64,000 nt of DNA from M3007 sp046316495 (GTDB lineage: Bacteria > Bacteroidota > Bacteroidia > Chitinophagales > Saprospiraceae), in assembly GCA_046316495.1 (NCBI GenBank), contig JBKDAM010000038.1, positions 85,704 through 149,703 on the forward strand, written 5' to 3'. This document shows positions 26,327 through 35,518 of the stretch, in pieces. Under the pieces are notes generated by a model, which was given only the letters and a program-made list of their open reading frames with translations, was not told the origin of the DNA and made no database searches. How positions within the stretch are numbered: position 1 is the first letter of the stretch; each line of letters opens with the position of its first letter. The position numbers were made by a program, and so were the translations under genes.

Positions 26327-27508
26327 ATGCGTTATTTTTACCTCTTGCTTGTTATTACCGTTCACTCAAGCCTATTTGCCCAACCCTGCGAAATCTACAA
26401 CCTCTCCGTTTCAACCGGTGACTGTACCTCCAATACCTCCTACCAACTATCCCTTGACTTCCAAGTCCAAAACCCTTCCAACCAAACCTTCGACCTCTGG
26501 GCCAATAATGCCCAATTCATCGGAACCTTCCAACTCAACCAACTCCCAATCACCATCCCCAACTTCCCCTACAATGGCGGAAACAACGACGTCCTTAAAG
26601 TCTGTATCAACGATAACCCAAACTGCTGCAAAATAGCCGAATTCCCAGTCCCAAATTGTATCAACAACCCCCAACCCTGCGAAATCTACAACCTCTCCGT
26701 TTCAACCGGTGACTGCACCTCCAACACCTCCTACCAACTATCCCTTGACTTCCAAGTCCAAAACCCTTCCAACCAAGCCTTCGACCTCTGGGCCAATAAC
26801 GCCCAATTCATCGGAACCTTCCAACTCAACCAACTCCCAATCACCATCCCCAACTTCCCCTATAATGGCGGAAACAACGACGTCCTTAAAGTCTGTATAA
26901 ACGATAACCCAAACTGTTGCAAAATAGCCGAATTCCTAGTCCCAAGTTGTATCAACAACCAATGTGAAATTAAGAATCTGAACGCAGAACCCGCCCCTTG
27001 CTTAGACGGAGTGTTTTTAGTACAGATATCATTCGAATACTCGAATAACCTTAGCGATAGTTTTATTTTAATGGTTAATAACGAGCTTTATCAAACATAT
27101 GAATATAATACACCTCAACCACTACTAATTGGACCGTTCCCCGGTGATGGAACCACCAACTATTCATTCACCATAAAAGACCAAGCAGCCATTAATTGTA
27201 AAAACGTCTATGAACTTGGTAAGATAAGCTGTCCTGAAAACCGCCCTAAAACAGGCGAATTCGTGCTTGTTACAGCGCCCAACCCAGTCTATGAGGGAGT
27301 AAGCATACAAGCAAGGTCTGGAGAAACAAATTATTATGGAACGGGGGTATTGTACCTATTTGATCAGAATGGAAGACTTATTCAACGTTTAACGGTAAGT
27401 CAAACAGCATATTATTTTTTACAAACAGCCGCGCTGCCGGCAGGGAAATACAGCTTAATCCTATCCTCCGAAGGGCAACAATTTTATGGTGATTTTTTTA
27501 AGCTGTAA
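26327..27508 (+). CDS. T9SS-exported protein with two near-identical 97-residue repeats
   Basis: A 393 aa secreted protein. The ATG at 26327 gives a good signal peptide (MRYFYLLLVITVHSSLFAQ); the upstream in-frame start at 26291 would spoil it. Two almost identical modules of 97 residues follow (each starts with PCEIYNLSVSTGDCTSNTSY and contains four or more Cys), then a diverged third module beginning CEIKNLNAEPAPC. The C-terminal part from about residue 315 is a T9SS sorting domain (VTAPNPVYEGVSIQA and LYLFDQNGRLIQRL). The modules are probably surface-exposed beta sandwiches stabilised by disulfides. Function unknown. A terminator hairpin lies shortly after the stop. Confidence 0.8.
   Translation: MRYFYLLLVITVHSSLFAQPCEIYNLSVSTGDCTSNTSYQLSLDFQVQNPSNQTFDLWANNAQFIGTFQLNQLPITIPNFPYNGGNNDVLKVCINDNPNCCKIAEFPVPNCINNPQPCEIYNLSVSTGDCTSNTSYQLSLDFQVQNPSNQAFDLWANNAQFIGTFQLNQLPITIPNFPYNGGNNDVLKVCINDNPNCCKIAEFLVPSCINNQCEIKNLNAEPAPCLDGVFLVQISFEYSNNLSDSFILMVNNELYQTYEYNTPQPLLIGPFPGDGTTNYSFTIKDQAAINCKNVYELGKISCPENRPKTGEFVLVTAPNPVYEGVSIQARSGETNYYGTGVLYLFDQNGRLIQRLTVSQTAYYFLQTAALPAGKYSLILSSEGQQFYGDFFKL
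26380..26961. repeat. 291-bp in-frame tandem duplication
   Basis: Bases 26380-26670 and 26671-26961 are direct repeats differing at roughly ten positions, most of them silent. This indicates a recent duplication or ongoing gene conversion. Confidence 0.9.
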
Positions 27509-27526
27509 CTAACGTTCGATAAAAGG

Positions 27527-27564
27527 AAGAGGCCCTGAACTTATCATATAAGCTAGGGCCTCTT
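27527..27564. terminator. Bidirectional terminator between the T9SS gene and iscA-like gene
   Basis: AAGAGGCCCT (27527-27536) pairs with AGGGCCTCTT (27555-27564). Flanking A and T runs let it serve both convergent genes. Confidence 0.8.
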
Positions 27565-27595
27565 TTCGTTTATCAATTTGCGTATGACCTACATG

Positions 27596-27922
27596 TTATA
27601 CAGAAAAACTCTCTCCACAACTGCAAGTCCTTGAAGCATTTGGATTATTAAACTCAAAGCCCTTCCCATCCAAACCACCAGAGAATTCGAGTGTCGTATT
27701 AAAGAGGTAAAGGAAACTTTTTAAATCTGTTACCACTTTGACTCCATTGTCCTCAAAAACCTGGTCATTGGGCTTGGACTCATTATCAAAGTCCAATTTA
27801 TAGGATAGGCCGGAACAACCACCAGACACCACGCTAACCCGCAGAAAGAAATCATCCTTGATATTTCCAGAAGTACGAATATCCGTGATCTTAGCTTTGG
27901 CGCTGTCTGCTACAAATATCAT
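27596..27922 (-). CDS. iscA: Iron-sulfur cluster assembly accessory protein (IscA/HesB family)
   Basis: A 108 aa A-type iron-sulfur carrier that accepts clusters from the scaffold and passes them to target proteins. The three conserved cysteines are present: one in SGGCSGLSYKLDF and two in the C-terminal CSCGESF. It is the last gene of an iscS-iscU-iscA operon, 41 bases downstream of iscU. IscA and ErpA cannot be separated by sequence alone; the operon position favours the IscA name. Confidence 0.88.
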   Translation of the reverse strand: MIFVADSAKAKITDIRTSGNIKDDFFLRVSVVSGGCSGLSYKLDFDNESKPNDQVFEDNGVKVVTDLKSFLYLFNTTLEFSGGLDGKGFEFNNPNASRTCSCGESFSV

Positions 27923-27963
27923 GATAACTCAAATTTTGTTTGTTTTATGGGCGATATGATTCA

Positions 27964-28347
27964 CTAGCTATTTTTCGCACGGTAATCACTGATGGCAGCC
28001 TTAATAGCATCTTCTGCCAATACTGAACAGTGAATTTTAACCGGAGGTAACGCGAGCTCCTCAACGATATCCATATTATCAATTTTTTCTGCCTCATCCA
28101 AAGACTTTCCCTTCAACCACTCTGTAGCCAAAGAAGAGGATGCAATAGCAGAACCGCACCCAAATGTCTTGAATTTAGCATCTCTAATTTTCCCAGATGC
28201 CTCATCTACTTCAATCTGAAGACGCATTACATCACCACATTCTGGTGCACCTACAAGACCTGTTCCCACATTTTTTGCATCTTTATCCATAGAACCGACA
28301 TTACGGGGGTTCTTAAAATGGTCGAGTACTTTATCACTGTAAGCCAT
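27964..28347 (-). CDS. iscU: Iron-sulfur cluster scaffold protein IscU
   Basis: A 127 aa scaffold on which the 2Fe-2S cluster is built from sulfur supplied by IscS. The start KVLDHFKNPRNVGSMD is diagnostic, and the three ligand cysteines are in GAPECGDVM, TFGCGSAIASS and IHCSVLAEDAI. The LPPVK motif recognised by the Hsc chaperones is present just before the last cysteine (LPPVKIHC), so HscA/HscB dependence is expected even though those genes are not in the window. It lies 63 bases downstream of iscS. Confidence 0.95.
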   Translation of the reverse strand: MAYSDKVLDHFKNPRNVGSMDKDAKNVGTGLVGAPECGDVMRLQIEVDEASGKIRDAKFKTFGCGSAIASSSLATEWLKGKSLDEAEKIDNMDIVEELALPPVKIHCSVLAEDAIKAAISDYRAKNS

Positions 28348-28410
28348 ATTTTCGAAATATGATTTAATTAGTTAAATTGAAAAGGATTTTATAATTATTC
28401 AGTAACCGGC

Positions 28411-29631
28411 TTAGTGGGCAGACCACTCAATCTTGCTCAAATCAATGCCTTCCTTGTACATCTCCCAAATAGGAGAAAGATCGCGCATATGGTTGACACC
28501 ATTGCTCACCAGCTCAATAGCGTCTTTCACATCTTCCTCGGTGGTAAATCGACCCAAAGAGAAACGAATAGAAGAATGAGCCAAATCATCACCCAAACCC
28601 ATTCCAACCAACACATAAGAAGGCTCAAGAGAAGCCGATGTACAAGCAGATCCAGAAGAAACCGCAATGTTTTGGTTAAACGTCATCATTAAACCTTCGC
28701 CCTCCACATGTTTGAAAGAAATATTAGAAACATGAGGCATTCTGCTGTCGATATTTCCGTTTACCTTGGTCTCTTCCAACTTCGTAAGTGAAGCCTCCAA
28801 GAAATCCCTCAACTTGCTTAAACGCTCTGCGTCCTGAGCCATTTCCAAACGAGCAATTTCTGCTGCTTTACCGAAACCCACAATACCAGGGACATTTAAC
28901 GTTCCTGAACGCATTCCACGCTCATGTCCACCACCATCCATTTGGGCAGTTACTTTTACACGTGGATTTTTACGGCTTACATATAATGCACCCACACCTT
29001 TAGGGCCATACATTTTATGAGCAGTAAATGACATTAGATGGACACCCGTCTCGCGTGGATGAGTTGGTATTTTTCCAACGGCCTGTGTTGCATCAGAGTG
29101 GAACAACACCCCATGTTTCTCACAAATCTCAGCAATACCCTTCATGTCTTGGATAACGCCTGTTTCATTGTTCGCCCACATGATCGATACCAGGATAGTC
29201 GTTGGCTTAATAGCAGCTTCCAATTCAGTGAGGCTCACCATCCCATCTTCTCCAACCTTGAGATAAGTTATCTCTGCCCCTGCTTTCTCTAAATGCTTAC
29301 AAGTATCCAAAATAGCCTTATGCTCTGTCTCCGCGGTAATGATATGATTACCCTTCTTGGCATACATCTCAAATACCCCTTTAAGTGCTAGGTTGTTACT
29401 CTCCGTAGCTCCAGAGGTAAAAATGATTTCCTTATCCTCCGCCTTTAAAAGCTGCGCAATCTGTTCACGAGCATAATCAACAGCATCTTCTGCCTCCCAT
29501 CCAAATTGGTGGCTTCTGCTGGCTGCATTTCCATGCTTTTCATAAAAATAGGGCACCATTGCATCCACAACCCTAGGATCACAAGGAGTGGTAGAATTAT
29601 TGTCTAGGTAAATCAACCTACGCTTTTCCAT
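28411..29631 (-). CDS. iscS: Cysteine desulfurase IscS
   Basis: PLP-dependent enzyme that takes sulfur from cysteine and gives it to IscU and tRNA-modifying enzymes. The 406 aa begin with IYLDNNSTTPCDPRV, carry the PLP-lysine motif SFTAHKMYGPKGVGALY and the active-site cysteine loop SSGSACTSASLEPSYVL, which is the long-loop form of IscS/NifS-type enzymes rather than SufS. It is first in the operon. A TAnnTTTG box lies about 68 nt upstream at 29699-29706. No IscR-type regulator gene is visible near it. Confidence 0.95.
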   Translation of the reverse strand: MEKRRLIYLDNNSTTPCDPRVVDAMVPYFYEKHGNAASRSHQFGWEAEDAVDYAREQIAQLLKAEDKEIIFTSGATESNNLALKGVFEMYAKKGNHIITAETEHKAILDTCKHLEKAGAEITYLKVGEDGMVSLTELEAAIKPTTILVSIMWANNETGVIQDMKGIAEICEKHGVLFHSDATQAVGKIPTHPRETGVHLMSFTAHKMYGPKGVGALYVSRKNPRVKVTAQMDGGGHERGMRSGTLNVPGIVGFGKAAEIARLEMAQDAERLSKLRDFLEASLTKLEETKVNGNIDSRMPHVSNISFKHVEGEGLMMTFNQNIAVSSGSACTSASLEPSYVLVGMGLGDDLAHSSIRFSLGRFTTEEDVKDAIELVSNGVNHMRDLSPIWEMYKEGIDLSKIEWSAH

Positions 29632-29698
29632 TGTCTATTCAGTCGTATGTAAAATTGATGAAGTTTTCGCTATTTGGATTTAATCCATTTTAACACCG

Positions 29699-29706
29699 CA
29701 AAGATA
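29699..29706 (-). promoter_or_regulatory. -7 box TATCTTTG for the isc operon
   Basis: The reverse complement of caaagata is an exact TAnnTTTG match, giving a leader of about 60 nt before iscS. Confidence 0.55.
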
Positions 29707-29807
29707 AACACCATTGTATATAAAAAGTTTGTACAAAAACGATTGATTTTTACAATTTTTTGTGTTTACCAAATGAACCGTTACTTTTACTCCCAAATAC
29801 TAAACCT

Positions 29808-32117
29808 ATGGTACGTCTTTTTCTTGTAGCCTGCTTGTTATTACCCTTACTAAACACCGCTCAAAAGCCAGGCCGCATTCAAATTATCCCTGCTCCAGCT
29901 AGCTACGAATCAAAACAAGGCACTTTCCTCTTAAACCCCGAAACCACCGTATTATTATCCTCAAATGATCCCGAATTTGAGGTTGCATCCACCTATCTTG
30001 TAGCGAAATTGCGCAGCGCAACCGGTTTCAACTTGCACGTCTCTACTCAAAAATCAAAAAAACATAAAGGGAAATCGGTGATCTTTTTCCAGAAAGAGGC
30101 GGAAAACAAAATTCACCCAGAAGGCTACAACCTGTTAGTCGAATCCAATCAAATAACCATCAAATCAAGTTCAGGAGCAGGAGCATTTTATGCAGTTCAA
30201 AGCCTCCTCCAACTTTTTCCTCCTCAAGTGTTCTCCTCCAGCATCCAAAAAGAGGTTGCTTGGACCGCACAAAACGCTAATATCACAGACTTCCCACGAT
30301 TTGGTTACCGTGGACTGCACTTGGATGTAGGTCGTCACTGGTTCCCAGTCCCATTTATCAAGAAGTACATCGACCTGCTTGCAATACACAAAATGAATCG
30401 CTTTCACTGGCACCTAACAGAAGACCAGGGCTGGAGAATTGAAATTAAAAAATATCCTAAACTGCAGGAGATAGCCTCCTGCCGCGAAAAAACACTTCAG
30501 GGGCACAATTCGGATCAGCCCCAAGTGTACGATAATACCCGGTATTGCCACTACTACACGCAAGAAGAAATTAAGGAAATCGTCGAATATGCACGTCAAC
30601 GATTTATTACAATTGTTCCAGAAATCGAAATGCCAGGCCACGCACTTGCCGCATTGACAGCATACCCAGAACTCGGTTGTGAAGGCGCCGGGTACCAAAC
30701 CGCAACTAAATGGGGCGTCTTTGAAGATGTATTTTGCGCAGGCAACGAAAAGGTATTCAACTTCATAGACGGTGTGATGGCTGAAGTCGCCAGCCTGTTC
30801 CCAGGTCAATATGTCCATATCGGAGGAGATGAATGCCCAAAAACACGATGGGAAGAATGCGCTAGCTGCCAACGAACCATTCAAAAAGAAGGCCTCCATG
30901 ATGAACACGAGCTTCAAAGCTACTTCATCCAAAGAGCAGAGAAAATACTAGCCAAATATGGCAAAAAGCTAATTGGATGGGACGAAATCCTGGAAGGTGG
31001 ACTTGCACCCTCCGCAACCGTCATGAGTTGGAGAGGAATCGACGGTGGAATCGCCGCAGCCAAGGACGGTCATGATGCAATAATGACTCCTGGATCCCAT
31101 TGTTATTTCGACTTTTATCAAAGCGACCCCTCCTCCGAACCAATCGCTATCGGGGGCTATTTGCCACTTGAAAAAGTATATAGCTACGAACCCATACCAG
31201 ATGAACTTAGCCCAGAACAGGGTAAACATATTTTGGGTGCTCAAGGAAACGTTTGGACAGAATATATAACCACCCCCGACAAAGCAGAGTACATGGCCTA
31301 CCCTAGGGCCTCTGCCCTTGCAGAAGTCGTCTGGTCACCAAAGGAAAATAGAAACTGGGATGATTTTAGACTTCGAATTCGAAAACACTTTCAAGTCCTT
31401 GACGCACTAAATGTTAACTACGCTAAAAGCTTCTTCGATATCTCCTCTCAGTTTTCATCGGGTAAGGTAAGCCTCTCATGCGCAGACCCCACCGTTCAAA
31501 TTCGATACACCACAGACGGAACGGAGCCAGGCCTCGAATCGCCTGTTTACTCCAATCCTTTTACATTAAGCCAAACCTCTACTATAAAAGCAAATGCCTG
31601 GCAGGGCAACCAACTCCTAGGAAAAACGTACTCCAACCAACTAACTATCCACAAAGCCACCGGAAAACCCTATACACTCTCTTTTCAACCTGACAACTAC
31701 AAGGGCGGAGAACAATTCGCGCTCACCAACGGAGTAACAGGTAACATGCGGACCTGGAATGCTTGGGTAGGACTTTCCGGACATGACTTGGATCCAGTCA
31801 TCGATCTGGGCGAACCAACCATCGTTAACCGCGTTTACACACACTATGTAAATAGCAAACGATCCTGGATTCACCCACCAAAAAGTATCGAAGTCTTGGT
31901 TTCAGACGACGGAATCTCTTTTAGATCAGAAGGAATTCGAAAAATTGATCCCGAAGAAAAAATGAACAGTGGAAAAGAACGAGTCTTATTTTCCCTCACA
32001 GGGGTTAAAGCTCGTTATATCAAAGTAATCGCAACCAATATCGGTATTATCCCAGAGGGATACCAAGGAGCTGGACAGAATGCATGGCTCTTCTTAGATG
32101 AAATAGTGGTTGAGTAA
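29808..32117 (+). CDS. Beta-N-acetylhexosaminidase, GH20, with C-terminal discoidin-type domain
   Basis: Removes terminal N-acetylglucosamine/galactosamine residues from chitin fragments or glycans. The 769 aa start at the ATG at 29808, which gives a signal peptide (MVRLFLVACLLLPLLNTAQ). A GH20 domain 2 (to about 160) is followed by the catalytic barrel with YRGLHLDVGRHW, MNRFHWHLTEDQGWR and the acid/base motif HIGGDECPK (Asp-Glu near 341-342). A chitobiase-type C-terminal domain (RYTTDGTEPGLESPVYS) and a final F5/8 type C-like domain (about 630-769) probably bind carbohydrate. Likely periplasmic or surface-located. A terminator follows. Confidence 0.93.
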   Translation: MVRLFLVACLLLPLLNTAQKPGRIQIIPAPASYESKQGTFLLNPETTVLLSSNDPEFEVASTYLVAKLRSATGFNLHVSTQKSKKHKGKSVIFFQKEAENKIHPEGYNLLVESNQITIKSSSGAGAFYAVQSLLQLFPPQVFSSSIQKEVAWTAQNANITDFPRFGYRGLHLDVGRHWFPVPFIKKYIDLLAIHKMNRFHWHLTEDQGWRIEIKKYPKLQEIASCREKTLQGHNSDQPQVYDNTRYCHYYTQEEIKEIVEYARQRFITIVPEIEMPGHALAALTAYPELGCEGAGYQTATKWGVFEDVFCAGNEKVFNFIDGVMAEVASLFPGQYVHIGGDECPKTRWEECASCQRTIQKEGLHDEHELQSYFIQRAEKILAKYGKKLIGWDEILEGGLAPSATVMSWRGIDGGIAAAKDGHDAIMTPGSHCYFDFYQSDPSSEPIAIGGYLPLEKVYSYEPIPDELSPEQGKHILGAQGNVWTEYITTPDKAEYMAYPRASALAEVVWSPKENRNWDDFRLRIRKHFQVLDALNVNYAKSFFDISSQFSSGKVSLSCADPTVQIRYTTDGTEPGLESPVYSNPFTLSQTSTIKANAWQGNQLLGKTYSNQLTIHKATGKPYTLSFQPDNYKGGEQFALTNGVTGNMRTWNAWVGLSGHDLDPVIDLGEPTIVNRVYTHYVNSKRSWIHPPKSIEVLVSDDGISFRSEGIRKIDPEEKMNSGKERVLFSLTGVKARYIKVIATNIGIIPEGYQGAGQNAWLFLDEIVVE

Positions 32118-32140
32118 TTTTCTTGAATCGGACATATCAG

Positions 32141-32180
32141 TAAAAGGGTCAGTTTGCCAAAAGTCAAATTGACCCTTTTA
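32141..32180 (+). terminator. Intrinsic terminator after the hexosaminidase gene
   Basis: TAAAAGGGTCA (32141-32151) pairs perfectly with TGACCCTTTTA (32170-32180), with additional inner pairing TTTG/CAAA. Confidence 0.8.
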
Positions 32181-32247
32181 TAGGATGACCTGAATAGGCC
32201 TACAAGAATATTTAAGCCTCCCTTCATCTTTTATCCCCAAGTTTGCT

Positions 32248-32255
32248 TAGGTTTG
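32248..32255 (+). promoter_or_regulatory. -7 box TAGGTTTG just before the permease gene
   Basis: TAnnTTTG match with 8 nt between its last G and the ATG at 32264. It supports the ATG over the in-frame TTG at 32243, which lies upstream of the box. Confidence 0.5.
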
Positions 32256-32263
32256 CCTTCACT

Positions 32264-33673
32264 ATGGAAAAGCAACAAGGCCAACTCGTTAGAACCCTAT
32301 CCCTTCAAGCAGCTACCATTTTGGTAATCAGCTCGGTAATCGGCTCCGGTGTTTACAAAAAAGTAGCACCAATGTCCAATGAGCTGCTATCCCCAACGCT
32401 CGTACTTTGGGCCTGGGTCCTCGCGGGATTTATTAGCCTTTGCGGAGCCCTTAGCAATGCTGAAATCGCTGGCATGATGGCTGACTCCGGCGGTGAATAT
32501 GTGTATTTTAAACGCATATATGGCAAATTTATGGCCTTTTTATGGGGCTGGAGCACCTTTGCTGTCATAAAAACAGCAGCAGTCGCTTCCATTGCATACG
32601 TGTTTACCCAATCCCTGAACGCTCTTATACCCTTACCGCAACTACCTGCTGAAATAGCTCAAATATCCCTTCTCGGCCTTTTCCAACCTTTTGATAACTT
32701 TGGTGTAAAACTGGTCACGATACTCCTGATTCTTAGTCTGACGTTTGTGAACACTCGTGGACTTAAGGGAGCAGCCGCTCTCAGCACAATCATAACCCGA
32801 CTAGTGGTAATCAGTTTAGCAGGTATCGTTTTGAGCGGATTGCTTTTTGGACATGGCAGCTGGAATAACCTCCAGGTCAATGCAGGATCCTATACACAGT
32901 CCTCCATCACCGACTTTCAATTCATCAAGTCTATGTTTGCCGCTATGTTAGCCGCCTTCTGGGCGTATGAAGGCTGGAACACCTTAGGCTTTATCGGAGG
33001 TGAAATCAAAGAGCCTAACAAAAACCTCCCGTTAGCATTGGCTGGCGGGCTGTTAATTATCATAAGCACCTATCTATTGGTAAACTTTACCTACCTATAT
33101 GTTCTACCAATTGATCAGATAATTAATGTATTCAAAGCCCAAAATGAAATTGCGGCTGTAGCTGTAGTAAAACAATTTGCGGGGCCGATCGGCGCAGCCA
33201 TTATCTCGGTTGTAATTCTAATCACCACCTTAGGCTGCACCAACAGCACGATACTTATGCCTCCTCGTGTTTACAATGCAATGGCTAAAGATGGTCTCTT
33301 CTTCAAGGCTGCCGCTAATATCCACCCCAAATTTAACACACCTAACCAAGCGCTCTGGATTCAGGGTGCCTGGGCATCCGTATTGGTTCTCTCTGGCAGC
33401 TTTGATCAATTAACAGATATGCTGATTTATGCTGCCTTTTTCTTCTACGGTGCTACAGCCTTTGGTGTCTTTATCCTAAGAAAAAGAGAACCTAACGCCC
33501 CTCGCCCTTACAAAGTGTGGGGATACCCGTTAATTCCAGCCCTTTTTGTCTTGTTTTGTGTCGCGCTCATCTTAATTACTTGGGTTAATGCCCCAAGAGA
33601 AGCGCTAATAGGGTCAATCCTCATGTTAAGCGGCCTCCCTTTTTACTGGTATTGGAACCGATCATCCAACTAA
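32264..33673 (+). CDS. Amino acid permease, APC superfamily
   Basis: A 469 aa integral membrane transporter with about 12 hydrophobic helices. It shows the APC signature of helix 1 (LVISSVIGSGVYKK), the AEIAGMMADSGGEYVYFKRIYG loop of helices 2-3 and the WAYEGWNTLGFIGGEIKEPNKN segment around helix 6. The family pattern resembles LAT/serine-threonine exchanger-like members, so amino-acid uptake or exchange across the inner membrane is inferred; the substrate is not predictable. Confidence 0.88.
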   Translation: MEKQQGQLVRTLSLQAATILVISSVIGSGVYKKVAPMSNELLSPTLVLWAWVLAGFISLCGALSNAEIAGMMADSGGEYVYFKRIYGKFMAFLWGWSTFAVIKTAAVASIAYVFTQSLNALIPLPQLPAEIAQISLLGLFQPFDNFGVKLVTILLILSLTFVNTRGLKGAAALSTIITRLVVISLAGIVLSGLLFGHGSWNNLQVNAGSYTQSSITDFQFIKSMFAAMLAAFWAYEGWNTLGFIGGEIKEPNKNLPLALAGGLLIIISTYLLVNFTYLYVLPIDQIINVFKAQNEIAAVAVVKQFAGPIGAAIISVVILITTLGCTNSTILMPPRVYNAMAKDGLFFKAAANIHPKFNTPNQALWIQGAWASVLVLSGSFDQLTDMLIYAAFFFYGATAFGVFILRKREPNAPRPYKVWGYPLIPALFVLFCVALILITWVNAPREALIGSILMLSGLPFYWYWNRSSN

Positions 33674-34118
33674 TACATCGGCTCCGGTTTCCTTTATCTC
33701 TTTGTTGCCTTGTCAAGACCATTTCGCTCTGATAAGACTAGCCTCTATTGAGCACCCCCATAATATAAAGCCAATTGCCAGCTATTTTGATTAGTACTTC
33801 ATACAATGAACCACTACATTAGCAGCGCTCTGCTTTAAGATATAAACAAATAAAAAACGGAAATATTTGCCGACTTATCCCCCAAAAACAATTTCCAATT
33901 ACGCCTTTTTATTGAAGATTAATTGCCATTTTAAGCCAAACCGGGTGGTCAAAAAGGGGGTTAGGCCTGTCAATTAACTATTTACCACCCCAACTTGGTC
34001 GAAATTAAACAAATGCCGGTTAGTACTACCCTTATATTTGTAAATATCTAGTACACGAAATAATCTTTCCACTCCTTGGTTACAAGGATCTTATTTTTTT
34101 GAATCTAAAACTTGCATC
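33674..34118. other. Intergenic region with a late promoter, otherwise empty
   Basis: No open frame of coding quality and no tRNA. A weak inverted repeat (GGGTGGT near 33945 and ACCACCC near 33990) is separated by a long loop and is not convincing. The box TATATTTG at 34033-34040 is the likely promoter for the following gene, leaving a 78-nt leader. Confidence 0.5.
34033..34040 (+). promoter_or_regulatory. -7 box TATATTTG upstream of the envelope protein gene
   Basis: Exact TAnnTTTG match 78 nt before the ATG at 34119; no TTG at -33. Confidence 0.45.
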
Positions 34119-35387
34119 ATGTCGCAAATTAACAAAATCATCCCCACACTCTTGGTCGCAGCCGCCGCTTTGGTAGGTTCAGAGGTTTCTGCGCAGAGTT
34201 TCGGTATGTTTGGAAATGCAATTAGTCAAGGCGATACCACTAAACGCACTCAGTACGAAACTAACTTATCGCACCTGCAAAACGCATGGAACATAAATAC
34301 GTTTAATTTTAGTTCCGTTTTAAATGGATTGTCGAACAGTACTCCTAACCCAAATACCGTCAATAATATTGACACATTGCTCCCAGGTCAACAATTTGTG
34401 CTCGATAGTCTGAGCTCTTTCTTGTCTGGCATGGGCTTTGGCGGTGCAGATAGCTTGGCAGTTGTTAACCAAGTTGACTCTACCTTCAGTATCTGGAATA
34501 CCAACTCGGGAGATATCAATAATACTTATAATCAATATCAAGGCCAGTTGGGCCCGGTAAATGCATTGCCCACTAACATGAACGGGGTTGGAACTACCTG
34601 GTACAGCTCTTATGACAGCCTGTCCAATAACCAATCCAGCGCGTTCATGAACATCCCAGCCAATGGGCCAGGTAACTTTGAGGCGCTTTTGGACGAGTTA
34701 TTCAGTCCAAGCCTTTTTACCAAGTTCGAACTAACGGCTGGAAATCAGAATGCCAAAGTAAATTACTATTATACGTTCCAGCAAACCCAAGCACCGGTAA
34801 TCGGAGTTCGCTCTGTCGAACAATTTGATCGCCTTTGGGAACCTCGCTGGCGAGCACAAGGTAGCTGGTTTAAAAACAATACTAATAATATTAATCCAGA
34901 AATACCTGCTCAACAAAACGAAGGCATCAACCCATTGATGTTCAATGCCAATTTCGATGTAATGTTTAATCCATCCATCACGATTCGCGGAGTAAGTACA
35001 CCTGTTCGATTAATTACGCTGTTAGGCGTCGAAGCTGCATCTTATGTGCCTGCCCACCGAAATCCTGCCTATCCAACCTCAATGAACAATAAGGGGTACA
35101 CTACCGGCTGGGGACCTGTGATAGGGGGTGGTCTATCCACAACCGTCGGCCAAACAGTTATCTACGCACTGGGCACAACCTCTTACGGTGATGTTGTAGA
35201 TCGCGCAGGAGACCCTACCAAATACCGTTACCGCTCTAGTCGAATGGAAGCGGGTGTCCGTTATGCAAATGCCGTTACTCTTCGATATGAAATTGGTCTG
35301 TCTGCAAACTGGGCGGATGATGGCAATAAAAGTCTTCGCTATCAACAGTTGACAATTGGCTTACCCTTAGACACCTTTTTCCGATAA
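34119..35387 (+). CDS. Exported protein with probable outer-membrane beta-barrel C terminus
   Basis: A 422 aa protein not assigned to a named family. Residues 1-25 are a signal peptide ending GSEVSAQ. Residues 30-190 are rich in Asn, Ser, Thr and Gln with a Gly-rich stretch (SSFLSGMGFGGADS). From about residue 200 the sequence alternates hydrophobic and polar residues in short strands (for example TKFELTAGNQNAKVNYYYTF and FNANFDVMFNPSITI), and it ends in an aromatic residue preceding Arg, as expected for a small barrel or surface beta domain. Base composition is more balanced than in neighbouring genes. Its length and long leader suggest a well-expressed envelope protein; function unknown. 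Confidence 0.7.
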   Translation: MSQINKIIPTLLVAAAALVGSEVSAQSFGMFGNAISQGDTTKRTQYETNLSHLQNAWNINTFNFSSVLNGLSNSTPNPNTVNNIDTLLPGQQFVLDSLSSFLSGMGFGGADSLAVVNQVDSTFSIWNTNSGDINNTYNQYQGQLGPVNALPTNMNGVGTTWYSSYDSLSNNQSSAFMNIPANGPGNFEALLDELFSPSLFTKFELTAGNQNAKVNYYYTFQQTQAPVIGVRSVEQFDRLWEPRWRAQGSWFKNNTNNINPEIPAQQNEGINPLMFNANFDVMFNPSITIRGVSTPVRLITLLGVEAASYVPAHRNPAYPTSMNNKGYTTGWGPVIGGGLSTTVGQTVIYALGTTSYGDVVDRAGDPTKYRYRSSRMEAGVRYANAVTLRYEIGLSANWADDGNKSLRYQQLTIGLPLDTFFR

Positions 35388-35413
35388 TTAGAATAATAGA
35401 GATAAGGGATTAG

Positions 35414-35450
35414 AAAGGGGCATTGTCAAAATTTGACAATGCCCCTTTTC
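35414..35450. terminator. Strong bidirectional terminator with a perfect 17-bp stem
   Basis: AAAGGGGCATTGTCAAA (35414-35430) and its exact complement (35432-35448) are separated by one base, so the real loop includes the inner A/T pairs. It lies between two convergent genes. Confidence 0.9.
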
Positions 35451-35518
35451 TTATGTTATATTTCTACTTATCAAGTTTGTTGCCAATATCGCATTTAATT
35501 CGATTCAACCCAAAAGCC

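Noticed and set aside
33940..33996. Inverted repeat GGGTGGT/ACCACCC before the envelope protein gene
   Set aside because: Seven base pairs with a loop of nearly 40 nt and no supporting sequence pattern of a known riboswitch.
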